Positions 9,396 through 18,776 of a stretch of DNA of 64,000 nt are shown piece after piece (position 1 is the stretch's first letter; each line of letters begins with the position of its first letter). The notes under the pieces are model-generated. The model did not search any database. It saw only the letters and a program-made list of their open reading frames with translations, and was not told the DNA's origin. Both the position numbers and the translations under genes were made by a program. Origin of the DNA: JAUSFM01 sp964343705 (lineage in GTDB: Archaea > Nanobdellota > Nanobdellia > Woesearchaeales > UBA12501); contig CAYFJX010000007.1 of NCBI GenBank assembly GCA_964343705.1, forward strand, positions 70,742 through 134,741, written 5' to 3'.

Positions 9396-10466
9396 ATGTA
9401 CAAAAAAAGGGGACAGGTAACTGCCTTTGTAGTGGTAGGTATAGTTTTACTTATTTGCAGTGCTCTCATTTTTTTTATGGTGAATCAAGGCACAGAGCAA
9501 AAGGCTGAAATTGAACTTCTTGAAGCTGAAATTGTAAAAGCACATGTTCAAAATTGCATAGAAGAAATCTCTGTTCCAGGAATATTTTTGATTAGTCACC
9601 AAGGTGGAAAGTTATACACTGACGCAGAAGTTGGACAAGAAGGATTTGACAAAAAGAATTTTCTTACCTTTGACCGTGTGTTTCCCTACTATGTTGTTGA
9701 AGGAAAAAAAGAATTACCTGGAATAAAGCAAATAGAACAAGAACTTGCAACCTACATTGATGAAAACTTGTTTTGGTGTGTTAATTTTTTACAGTTTCTT
9801 GAACAAGGACTTGTTGTTGAAGAAATAAGTGCTCCACAAACAAAGGCCACCATTACACGTAAGGATGTTGTGTTTACTGTTGACTATCCAATTCGTGTTC
9901 GAGTGGGTGCACCAACTGTTGAACGAGAATATCAATTAAAACGTTTTAGGCATAGTGCACCGCTGCGACTTGGTGAACTCTTTACAGTTGCAGAAAAAAT
10001 GGTTGATAAGATTGTAGAAGATCCGAATAGTATGCATTTTAATGACTTTATGGACATAGGCACCAAACATGGTGTTATGATCTCTATCCTGCCCTATGAT
10101 GAAGAGTCAACAGCATATTCAATCTATGACGAACAATCACAGTTGCGTGATGCTTCTCTTATGTTTTGGTTTGGAGCAAGGAACACAATGGGAAGAGGTG
10201 GAGCACTAAACACACCACCACGTATCACCAATTACAAGGATTTCACACTTAAGAGAAACATGCCATTCACGTACACGTTAGAGGAATTTGATGGGGAAGG
10301 TGACGCAGTTAGTTACATGTCTGATACATCTGAGATTCCGATCCTGCCAAATGGTGTTTTTGATTTTACACCAATAACAGCAGGCAAGTTTACAGTAAAT
10401 ATCTCGGTGCATGACTCCAGGGGGATGTCATCATCGCAAGAAATTATAGTTGTGGTTGAGGAGTAA
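9396..10466 (+). CDS. pilin-like surface protein with C-terminal cadherin/Ig-like domain, module 2
   Basis: 356 aa. A TTG six nt upstream is in frame, but the ATG at 9396 fits the TATA at 9361-9370 and gives the class III signal MYKKRGQVTAFVVVGIVLLI, cleaved at RG|QV. The ectodomain aligns throughout with the 25896-26963 product (VQNCIEE vs VQDCVQE; PYYVVEGKK vs PYYLINSEK; AYSIYDEQ vs AYSIYDDK). The C-terminal ~80 residues form the cadherin-like domain (NTPPRITNYKDFTLKRNMPF, ending FTVNISVHDSRGMSSS). The effector start lies 25 nt after its stop, so the two are very likely one transcript. Probable role: a minor pilin or tip protein that carries the effector (inference). Confidence 0.82.
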   Translation: MYKKRGQVTAFVVVGIVLLICSALIFFMVNQGTEQKAEIELLEAEIVKAHVQNCIEEISVPGIFLISHQGGKLYTDAEVGQEGFDKKNFLTFDRVFPYYVVEGKKELPGIKQIEQELATYIDENLFWCVNFLQFLEQGLVVEEISAPQTKATITRKDVVFTVDYPIRVRVGAPTVEREYQLKRFRHSAPLRLGELFTVAEKMVDKIVEDPNSMHFNDFMDIGTKHGVMISILPYDEESTAYSIYDEQSQLRDASLMFWFGARNTMGRGGALNTPPRITNYKDFTLKRNMPFTYTLEEFDGEGDAVSYMSDTSEIPILPNGVFDFTPITAGKFTVNISVHDSRGMSSSQEIIVVVEE

Positions 10467-10491
10467 GCAAAGAATCAAAAAAGGCACATTC

Positions 10492-13400
10492 ATGAAAAAA
10501 GTGGGGATAAACAGGGGGGGAGTAGTAGGTACATTAGCAACAGTACTTCTTTTACTAGTTCTACTTCTCCTTTTTCTCACCCCTCTTACACTTGCAGCTG
10601 ACGATGATGATGAAAAGCTTGATCCAGAAAAGATTACACCAGAAGACTTCTCTAAGCTCACTCCTGCAAAGCAAGATGAGATGTTTCCTAAGATACCTGC
10701 TGCTAAGCAGGCAGAGATTTTGCAAAAACACTATCGTGATGAACTTGCAGAGAAGTTTTTCCAGAACAAGGCTCAGATTGCAAATCCAGCCAATGCAGAA
10801 ATAGCAAAAAAGTACTTTGACAACCCAAGCAATGTTGTTAAGGATTTAGACACAGCTAAAGAGTACTTTAAACAGCCAGGAAAGATCCAGGAAGCAGGAG
10901 CAGGAGCTCACAAATATTTTGTAACTAAATACAAAGCTAATTACCAGTTTGATCCTTCAGCTACTAATCTTGATTATGATCCAGATAAGGGCACACTAAG
11001 TATTCCAAGTACTAGCCCAACAGAGGAACCCAAGAGTATCAATCTAGCTGATTACAAAGGGGATTCTAGCATCCAAGAGATTAGAGCAGAAGGCAATGAG
11101 TTTGTCATTAAGCGCCGTGTTGGTGACAAGGATGAGTCCATGCGAATTACAGGTGATAGTGGAGCAGATATTAGTTTCAAAGATGGAAAGTTCATGCTGA
11201 AAGACAAGGCAGGAAACACGCATGACATTGAATCAGAAGGTGATGCAGTACTTGACATTGGATCACAAGGTGTGACCATAGAAGGTCAAGCAAGTGGTAC
11301 TGCAGTTATTGCTGGTAAGGTTGTTGATTTCAAAAACAGAAAAGGAAAACTGTTCATGGCGCCAAATGGAGACATGAGTGCTGATGACGCATGGGTAGAC
11401 TCTGCAACTCTTCAAATTGATGGTAAATTCTCAAAACAAGGCAATGACATACATAGTCATGCGTATGAAGGAAGAGAAACAACACTTGTTGATAAGCAGA
11501 GTGGTATTGGTGTCATAACACGGGGAGTTCCTGCTTTAACACATTTAGATACTGTAGGTCCTCATACTGAGGGAATGGTACCTCCTTCATTAACAGCACA
11601 ACAGGCAAAGGAAGTTGCTTCTGGACTGAGGGAAGCACCAGCAGGACCAGCACCTGAACAAGCAGAAGTCTGGATCAAGAATGATGGATCGTCAACAGCA
11701 GTGTATGCTAAAGGGAAAGTAGATGTTGCGCACCATGTTATTGATGAAAGTGATGTTCTAGGAATTGACACTGCCAAGCCAAGGTATAGCGGAAAAGATC
11801 TTGATGCAAAATTTGAGTACACAACAGATAACGCACCTGATAATCCCGCTGAAAAGTTTATTATGAGTGGAATTGGTACCTACACTGATATGCAAATGGT
11901 TATGGATGGTGAGCAAAAAGGTGCTAGTGTTAAAAAGTTAAATCCTAGTGCAACGCATGACATGCTTGATGTTTCGTGTAAAGGGTGTAAAGATGGAACA
12001 GGTGTGCGTGTCAGGAAGAATCTTGTTTTGTTTAACAATAAAAAAGAGTTGAGTGATGAGCAAATACAATCTGCAAAAACAGCTGGGCTTAATGTTGAGG
12101 CAGCAGAGCAAGCAACCAAGAGCCGAACACCACATCGTGCAACTTTGGAGATACGTTACGACATGAAAGATGGCAAGTTTGTTGTTGATTCAAACAAAGC
12201 CCAATTACAAACCATTGCAACCTTGCTCGGTACTGGTATGGAAGTTGCAGCAGACAAGCAATTACTTACAAAAGTAGAGGGTGAAAATACTTTCTTTGGA
12301 CTTGGCCAAAATGGAGTAGGAAGGTACGAATCTCACAAGGATGAAGAAACAAATGTAGTTAGCTTAGTATTACACAATCCAGAAGGTTCTAAAAGTCCAC
12401 TTGGCCAAAAGATACGATTTGATATGGGTATAGACCCTACAAAACTTAATGATCCAAAGTATGTTGGTGAAATGGATAAAGCACTTGATGCAAAAGTCAA
12501 GGCTGACAAACACCTACAACAATTGCAAAAACGTTTTGCAAAAATGAAAGGAAAACGGTTCAAAGGAGCTGAAATGGGAGCAGATGGCATTTGTATGAAT
12601 CAAGAGTGTCAAAGAGCATTGAAGGCAATGCCACAATTCCAACGGATCCAGCTTCGACTACAAAAAGAACATCTTAAAGCAGAAAATGCAAAGAATCGTG
12701 CACTGGTTTCAGCACTGCAAGCTGATGGAAAATCAACAAAACTTGTTGAAGCAAAAATTAAGGAAAACAAGAAAAAGTATCGTGCAGCAAAGAAAGTTCA
12801 ACAGACATTGTATGAGCAAGATCAGAAGAAACTTGCTGTAACAAAACGAGATGATAAACAGGCAGGTCAAGCAAAGGAAGCAATACTGGTTGCTGAAAAA
12901 TTTGGAAAGCAAAATCGAAGACTCGGAAAGAATATCAGGGTACTTGAAGGCGACATAGAGGGCTTACGAGAAAGACTGAAAGGAGAAGACAGGCCTGAGT
13001 ATCGAAAGGGCCTTCAAGACAGGATTGCAAGCCTTAAGAAGAAAATTAACACATTCAAACAGGAGCATCAAGAAGTTACTAATCTGTATGAGAATGCTCT
13101 TGCAGCAAATGAAGGAGACCCTCATGTTTTAGCAGAAATGGCACTTAATACAGGTAACACTGCAGATCTTAACACTGCCATGAAGCTTGCGGAAAAAATC
13201 AAAGGTGACCAAGGACACTTGCTTGTTGCCAAAGCGTGTGCGCAAGTTGGTGATGCACAATGTGTGGCACAGCGGGTTGCTGCAATCAAGAATCCTCGTG
13301 TAAAGGAAAAAGCAGCGGCTGCACAAGAACAGATTGAAGACCAAGCAATGGCAAAGATGGTACAACAAGCTCGAGAATTACGACAGAGAGAATCAAAAGC

Positions 13401-16400
13401 ACGAACAGAGTTTGAGGAAGAACGACGGACAAATATCCTGGCAAAGGTGTCGTTCTTAGCTAACTGGTATGAACACGATGAGCAACATGAGAAGCAAGCA
13501 AAAGATTATGTAGAGGGTATTTCTGATGCAGCATATGCAACTGCAATGTTAAGAAAGAAACTCAAAGCAGACGGCAAGGATACTTCATTTGCAGCAATTA
13601 GAGCAATGCCTGATGAGCAAAAGCGAGCAATACTCGGTGATAAAATACCTTTGGGTAATTTCGGTAGCTTTGATAGAACAATGCTCAAAACAGAGGAAAA
13701 GTTGGCAATGGGTAAGTCATTATCTGTTCAAGAAAGGTTTGACTTAGCAAAAGAAGCAGCAGATCAAAAGGTGATGTTTGCACATGGTGATGTTGTTGCT
13801 GCGGAGAAGGAATACAAAGCGTTGTTGGCTGATATGGGTCACCTGACTGACAAGGTTCGAGGAATTCGAAATCTCCGGAAAACAGTTGATCAAGTACGCA
13901 GAGATAAAGAACTGGTATTTGCAGGTGTTGAAACAGGGATTCATACACCCTGGTCATACCAAACAGTTGGAAGAATTGCTTCAGAATCCATGGACATCAC
14001 TATAGCAGCAGATCTGCTTGTAGGCGGAGCCATAGCAGGTAAGGCTCTAAAAACTGCTCTTGAGACCAGTGAGACAGCATTAAAAGTAGCAAAAAAGGCT
14101 CGTACGCTGAAAACAGCAGCTGCTCAAACAAGACCAGCTGTAGCAGTAATGAAAGCAGGCAGTGTAGCAAAAGCAAAAGGTGTTGAGATAGCGGCAGGTG
14201 CTGCTGATGTGGGAAGACGGTTAGCAAAACCAGCTGTTGCTCTTGCAAAAACTAAACCAGCTCAAGCTGTAGCTGAAGCAGGAAAGAATCTTGTTAAATT
14301 CGAGAACTCAGCAATAGCTAACGTTGTAACACCTAATGCAAAGAAGTTAGGTAGATCTGCTGCAAAGGGCGCAGCAACTGTTAAAGAAGTTTTAACAAAG
14401 CCAAGATATCTTCGACCATCAGAATCACAAAAGGCAGTGAAGGCTGCTGAAGCTGAAGCAAAGCTTACACGTAAGTTGGTGGCAGGTATGAATAAGGAGG
14501 AGAAAGCTGAGTTTGCTGCTACGATTGTTAGAGCTGAGGAAAAAGTTGTTGCTGCACGTAAGGAAGCTGATCTTCTTGACAAAGCAGACAAGCTTGCAAA
14601 AAAGGCGATTAAGCAGCAAAAGAAAGCTGCAAAGAAGCCTCCAAAACCAGCTGAAGTTATCAAGAGCCAAGCAGAGAAAAATATGGAAAGAGGGGTGATA
14701 ATTGATACAGCAGATGATATAGCTGTAAGGATGGGGACAAAAAAGATTTTTGGACGACAAAAATCAAAGAATGTTGCAAAACGGCTTGAGAAACTTAAAA
14801 AAGCGTATGCAGATGCTAAGGAAGCAGGAACACATGCCGAACGTCTTGCAGCTGCACGAAAGCTCAAAAAACTAAATGATCATAAAGAAAAAATGAGGGA
14901 CCTAGAGGCTGTAGCTGACACTTATTTTAGGAGAGTAGCACGACAACACGCAAAAAAAATGGCTGAAACTGCTGAGGCTGCAGGAGACATAAGCAAGGTA
15001 GCAAAGGCAACAGCACGAACAATGCCACCAACAACAGCCAAGGCTGCAGCTCACGAGGCAGATGATCTTACTGAAGTAGCATTGTTTGGTACTGGTGCTA
15101 GAAATGTTGATTATGAAGCTATGCCTCAATTGTGTAAGGCAACAGGAACGTGTGATCCAACACCGTTTGGGGCTGAAGTTGCACAGCGTGCAGGCATGAC
15201 ACCAGATGAGTTTGCAGAACAAGCAAATGCGTTGCGAGCAATGGATCAAGCATCTGAAGTAAGTGATTTAGCAAGTGGCTCTCGTGTTATGCAAGAAGCG
15301 CAAAGGGCACAGAGAGGAAAGGGACCTTCTGCAGTTGTAACACCAACAGGGAGTATGGGTGCGATTACACCTCGACCTCGAGTAAATCCCACAAGTAAAC
15401 TTGATGCACCAACAAAAGCAAAGCTAAGTGCACGTCTTGATAAAAGTCATACTTCACTTGCAGGTGTGCATGCTCATGAAAGTGCCGCTCCTTTCCCTAA
15501 GCCACCTAAACAGCTACGACGTCAGCAGCAAGCAGTTAGACAGCAAGAAGCACGATTAGAAAAAGCTCGAAAGGAGGGAGTATTTGATGAGGTTGCTGAT
15601 ACAGTTGATGATGTTGATGTACCATTTGATCCCAGTAAAAGAACTGAATTGCCAGAAGTTCCTGATTTGACTGATGAGGCAAGATTAATTCCACCTCCTA
15701 TTGCTGATGATACACTTGATGCTACAATACCTATTCCTGTTCCAACTGAAAAACCTAAAGGTGGATTTACACGACAGGAGAAAGTTGTTCTTGAACCAGG
15801 AGCAACACAACCAACACCACTTCGTGAAAATATAATTCCAGGGCTTGAAGATGTTGTTGCAAGAGCACCAGAAGCAGGTTACACAGGTAGGGCAGAAATT
15901 TTATCTGATGTGAAACCATTGACTGACTTCCTAGAAGGTCAAGATGTAAAGTGGGCAGTTAGTGGCTCAGGTGGTATTGCAGATGAGCTTGCAATAATGG
16001 GACAACGAACAGGTGACGCTGACCTTCTTATCCCAACAAGTAAATGGGAGAGTCTTGATGAAATGTTACAAGCTCGTGCAAGAGATGGAACACTTGGCGA
16101 GATTGGTATAAAAGAATATCGTCCAATGAAACATGATCCATTTGATGTACCAGGTGGAGTTGGCTTTGATTCACGAGCAAAAGGAGAAGTGGTACTGGCA
16201 AATGGACAAGAAGTTGATCTTATAGCAGGATTTGGATACAAGGTTACTGATCCAAAAGCAATCAAAAAAGGAATGGTTGAGGTTGCACCAGGTGTCACGT
16301 TGCCACTAGAAAAAACACCTGATGGACGACACCGAGTTGAACTCTTTGACATTGATAACGCAGGTAATCCAAATGTTCCTAGCTTTTTCCAAAAAGGTGA

Positions 16401-18774
16401 AGGTGGTGCAACATTCATGACACCAGATGCACTGCGAGCTAAGTATACTTTTGAAAAGCGAACTGATCGTCTACGAATGCTTGATGAAATGGAAGAAAAA
16501 GGAATTGCTGACTTGGCAGGCTTACCAAAAACAAAAATAACAAAAAGGCCATCAAAAGTGCAGGATAAAGTGCATCCAGTTGACCCAAAGCTTCACTACA
16601 CAGATCCAGCACTTGCCAAACATGCAGAAGCTGGTCCTGCTGTTGCACGAGAACTTGACGAACTTACACAAGGACATAAAGCAAGGAGTGCGCAAAGTGA
16701 TAAGCTCAAGCAAGAATTCCCAGAGGTACAACCAAGGAAAGCTCAAGTAAATATTGAAACCAAGCTTGGTGAAGGAGACAATGGAGTTGTCTTTACAGGT
16801 AGTGTTGATGGGAAAGAGATGGTTTTGAAGGCAGCAAAAGTTGATGGAAAAACAGTACGTCCTGAGGATGCAATGCGTGAATTGTTTCAAGAAGCAAGCA
16901 ATATCCAGAAAGGAGCATGTGAAGGCATGCCATGTCCAAAAATTCATGGTGTGTATGAACAAGATGGTGTTGTGTACATGGCCATGGAAAAAGTTGAAGG
17001 AAAACACATGCGTGATTTAAACACTGATGAAGTAATGGAATACTTCACACCAGATAAGGTTACCCAGTTCCAATCACAGCTTGAAAAGAAAATACAACAA
17101 GGATGGGATCCAGTAGACTTACAAGGAATGGTTGCTACAAAAGCACAAAGACTTGATGATGTTGACTATGCTCCAGGAGACTTTGTTCTTATGGATACAG
17201 CACAGTGGAATAAAGGACCTCCAGTAAGCCCTGAAGTTGCAAAAAAACGAGCAAACCGTTATATTGATCATATCATGACACGAGAACGTGACGCAGCAAG
17301 AAAGGTTCAGGATCTTCGACATAGACATCGAAAAGTTGCAAAGACCTTAGATAATGCTCTAGGAAATGACATGGATGGTGTACGTCAAGCCATTGCAAGA
17401 ATGCATGGGGATGCGGTCGCTGATAAATTTGTAGCGAGACTTTCTGAAAGTAAGGATCCTATGAAATACATGTATTATCAAGGACTTGATCCAGAAGATG
17501 TAGCAAAGAATTACAACAAAGTAAAAAGTGCAGAAGTTGCCGACGGTACATTAGATGCAATTCCTGCTGTTGCTAGAGTAGATGAAACAATGGATGCTAT
17601 TCCAGCAGTACGTCCAGGGGTCGCTGATGAGACTCTAGATAGTATCCCTGCAGTAGATCCAAGAGTAGCGGCGGATGAGACTTTTGATGCTATCCCTACA
17701 GTTAGAGTTGATGATACTGTTGATGCAATACCAACTCCAAAAGTAGATGAAACTCTAGATGCTATTCCAGTTGCCAAAGTAGATGGAACCTTAGACGCAA
17801 TCCCTGTCGCAAAGGTTGACGAGACACTTGACGCAGTACCAGATCTTGGTGCAACACAACCGATTCGTGTACCACAGCCTGACGTTGAAGATCTTACAAA
17901 GACACAACCAATACGTGCTCTTCCTGCACAAGCAAAACCAATAGGACCTTCTGTAAGTAAACGAACACAATATTTCCAAGATCAAATGGATGAAGCATTC
18001 TCAAAAGCAGGTCGTGAAATAGATCACCCACTTGTTGGAAGTTCTGAAATGAGAGTTACAGCAAAAGAAATTGATGGTGCTCAACAGTTTGAAATAAGTG
18101 GTCATTTGAAGGACAAGAAAGGTGCAAATCTTGGTGGGTTTGACGACGGAAGTTTCTTTAAGCAAACAATTCGTGTTGACGAAGATGGTGTTGCAACAGT
18201 TCAACGACAATTTAAGTTTGATAGGACACATGATGAACGATTAATTACAAAAACTATTGAAGCTGAAAATGAACACGTACGAAAAGCATTATTACAAATG
18301 GGTGTTGATGACTATAGAACTATACCAAATAGTCCTGTTGAATTTAAAGCGCTATGTGGTACACGACCTTGCCGTATTGCAGATAGTCGGGGTGATGTTG
18401 CAGAAGATGTTGAAAGTTGGCTGCAATCAACTCCAGGTAGAAACTTCCTTGATAGTACTGAAGGAAAGCAATGGTATGGCACTGTCCAAGAAGAAAAAGG
18501 ATTCTTTGCAGGACTTGTTGACAAAATTAGAGGAAAAAGTCCTGTAGACGCAGATAAATTACCAGCGTCTGTAAACATGTACCCTGACGAGTTTATGAAA
18601 GGTAAAGCTTACCCAGTGGATGTTGATGTTTTTAGTGATGGTATGGCTGATAATGTTGTTTCTCTTGAGATTAGTAAGGCGAACCGTGCACTTGTTGGCA
18701 ATGCAATAAGAAATCAGTATGTTACTGAGGGTGTTCGCAAATTGACGCAAAGAATAAGATGTGTTGCAGGGTGA
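10492..18774 (+). CDS. giant secreted mosaic effector, 2760 aa (beta-solenoid, coiled coil, nucleotidyltransferase-like, kinase-like)
   Basis: I chose the ATG at 10492 rather than the in-frame TTG at 10450, because it starts a clean signal peptide (MKKVGINRGGVVGTLATVLL...LTLA|ADDDD). Residues ~100-620 are a beta-repeat region homologous to the 8008-aa protein. Residues ~660-1010 are charged helices/coiled coil. Around ~1160-1330 lie an Ala-rich hydrophobic segment and Lys-rich helices, as in toxin translocation regions. Residues ~1800-1940 resemble a nucleotidyltransferase (SGSGGIADELAIMGQRTGDADL, 1824-1845, with Asp1842/1844). Residues ~2090-2240 form a kinase-like domain (GEGDNGVV from 2093, Lys2113, Asp2209, Asp2235). 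TLDAIP repeats and a CGTRPC-containing module homologous to the 8008-aa protein complete the C-terminus. It converges with the gene at 18777-20036 across 2 nt. The active domain at the extreme C-terminus is not recognised. Confidence 0.8.
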   Translation: MKKVGINRGGVVGTLATVLLLLVLLLLFLTPLTLAADDDDEKLDPEKITPEDFSKLTPAKQDEMFPKIPAAKQAEILQKHYRDELAEKFFQNKAQIANPANAEIAKKYFDNPSNVVKDLDTAKEYFKQPGKIQEAGAGAHKYFVTKYKANYQFDPSATNLDYDPDKGTLSIPSTSPTEEPKSINLADYKGDSSIQEIRAEGNEFVIKRRVGDKDESMRITGDSGADISFKDGKFMLKDKAGNTHDIESEGDAVLDIGSQGVTIEGQASGTAVIAGKVVDFKNRKGKLFMAPNGDMSADDAWVDSATLQIDGKFSKQGNDIHSHAYEGRETTLVDKQSGIGVITRGVPALTHLDTVGPHTEGMVPPSLTAQQAKEVASGLREAPAGPAPEQAEVWIKNDGSSTAVYAKGKVDVAHHVIDESDVLGIDTAKPRYSGKDLDAKFEYTTDNAPDNPAEKFIMSGIGTYTDMQMVMDGEQKGASVKKLNPSATHDMLDVSCKGCKDGTGVRVRKNLVLFNNKKELSDEQIQSAKTAGLNVEAAEQATKSRTPHRATLEIRYDMKDGKFVVDSNKAQLQTIATLLGTGMEVAADKQLLTKVEGENTFFGLGQNGVGRYESHKDEETNVVSLVLHNPEGSKSPLGQKIRFDMGIDPTKLNDPKYVGEMDKALDAKVKADKHLQQLQKRFAKMKGKRFKGAEMGADGICMNQECQRALKAMPQFQRIQLRLQKEHLKAENAKNRALVSALQADGKSTKLVEAKIKENKKKYRAAKKVQQTLYEQDQKKLAVTKRDDKQAGQAKEAILVAEKFGKQNRRLGKNIRVLEGDIEGLRERLKGEDRPEYRKGLQDRIASLKKKINTFKQEHQEVTNLYENALAANEGDPHVLAEMALNTGNTADLNTAMKLAEKIKGDQGHLLVAKACAQVGDAQCVAQRVAAIKNPRVKEKAAAAQEQIEDQAMAKMVQQARELRQRESKARTEFEEERRTNILAKVSFLANWYEHDEQHEKQAKDYVEGISDAAYATAMLRKKLKADGKDTSFAAIRAMPDEQKRAILGDKIPLGNFGSFDRTMLKTEEKLAMGKSLSVQERFDLAKEAADQKVMFAHGDVVAAEKEYKALLADMGHLTDKVRGIRNLRKTVDQVRRDKELVFAGVETGIHTPWSYQTVGRIASESMDITIAADLLVGGAIAGKALKTALETSETALKVAKKARTLKTAAAQTRPAVAVMKAGSVAKAKGVEIAAGAADVGRRLAKPAVALAKTKPAQAVAEAGKNLVKFENSAIANVVTPNAKKLGRSAAKGAATVKEVLTKPRYLRPSESQKAVKAAEAEAKLTRKLVAGMNKEEKAEFAATIVRAEEKVVAARKEADLLDKADKLAKKAIKQQKKAAKKPPKPAEVIKSQAEKNMERGVIIDTADDIAVRMGTKKIFGRQKSKNVAKRLEKLKKAYADAKEAGTHAERLAAARKLKKLNDHKEKMRDLEAVADTYFRRVARQHAKKMAETAEAAGDISKVAKATARTMPPTTAKAAAHEADDLTEVALFGTGARNVDYEAMPQLCKATGTCDPTPFGAEVAQRAGMTPDEFAEQANALRAMDQASEVSDLASGSRVMQEAQRAQRGKGPSAVVTPTGSMGAITPRPRVNPTSKLDAPTKAKLSARLDKSHTSLAGVHAHESAAPFPKPPKQLRRQQQAVRQQEARLEKARKEGVFDEVADTVDDVDVPFDPSKRTELPEVPDLTDEARLIPPPIADDTLDATIPIPVPTEKPKGGFTRQEKVVLEPGATQPTPLRENIIPGLEDVVARAPEAGYTGRAEILSDVKPLTDFLEGQDVKWAVSGSGGIADELAIMGQRTGDADLLIPTSKWESLDEMLQARARDGTLGEIGIKEYRPMKHDPFDVPGGVGFDSRAKGEVVLANGQEVDLIAGFGYKVTDPKAIKKGMVEVAPGVTLPLEKTPDGRHRVELFDIDNAGNPNVPSFFQKGEGGATFMTPDALRAKYTFEKRTDRLRMLDEMEEKGIADLAGLPKTKITKRPSKVQDKVHPVDPKLHYTDPALAKHAEAGPAVARELDELTQGHKARSAQSDKLKQEFPEVQPRKAQVNIETKLGEGDNGVVFTGSVDGKEMVLKAAKVDGKTVRPEDAMRELFQEASNIQKGACEGMPCPKIHGVYEQDGVVYMAMEKVEGKHMRDLNTDEVMEYFTPDKVTQFQSQLEKKIQQGWDPVDLQGMVATKAQRLDDVDYAPGDFVLMDTAQWNKGPPVSPEVAKKRANRYIDHIMTRERDAARKVQDLRHRHRKVAKTLDNALGNDMDGVRQAIARMHGDAVADKFVARLSESKDPMKYMYYQGLDPEDVAKNYNKVKSAEVADGTLDAIPAVARVDETMDAIPAVRPGVADETLDSIPAVDPRVAADETFDAIPTVRVDDTVDAIPTPKVDETLDAIPVAKVDGTLDAIPVAKVDETLDAVPDLGATQPIRVPQPDVEDLTKTQPIRALPAQAKPIGPSVSKRTQYFQDQMDEAFSKAGREIDHPLVGSSEMRVTAKEIDGAQQFEISGHLKDKKGANLGGFDDGSFFKQTIRVDEDGVATVQRQFKFDRTHDERLITKTIEAENEHVRKALLQMGVDDYRTIPNSPVEFKALCGTRPCRIADSRGDVAEDVESWLQSTPGRNFLDSTEGKQWYGTVQEEKGFFAGLVDKIRGKSPVDADKLPASVNMYPDEFMKGKAYPVDVDVFSDGMADNVVSLEISKANRALVGNAIRNQYVTEGVRKLTQRIRCVAG
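17530..17850 (+). repeat. tandem TLDAIP peptide repeats in the 2760-aa effector
   Basis: Eight imperfect in-frame copies of a 9-16 residue unit built on (V)DETLDAIP: DGTLDAIPAVA, DETMDAIPAVR, DETLDSIPAVD, DETFDAIPTV, DDTVDAIPTP, DETLDAIPVAK, DGTLDAIPVAK and DETLDAVPDL, followed by two TQPIR motifs. The DNA copies have diverged at third positions, so the repeat is old and under protein-level selection. It separates the kinase-like domain from the last domain, as a flexible acidic, Thr-bearing linker. Confidence 0.85.
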
Positions 18775-18776
18775 TA

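Noticed and set aside
14262..14867. 201-codon minus-strand open frame inside the 2760-aa gene
   Set aside because: Antisense to a clear coiled-coil/Lys-rich coding region; low-complexity Ala/Ser/Phe translation mirrors the sense codons, and it has no promoter.
15939..16648. Minus-strand frames antisense to the nucleotidyltransferase-like region
   Set aside because: Shadow frames; the plus frame carries conserved motifs and homology to paralogues.
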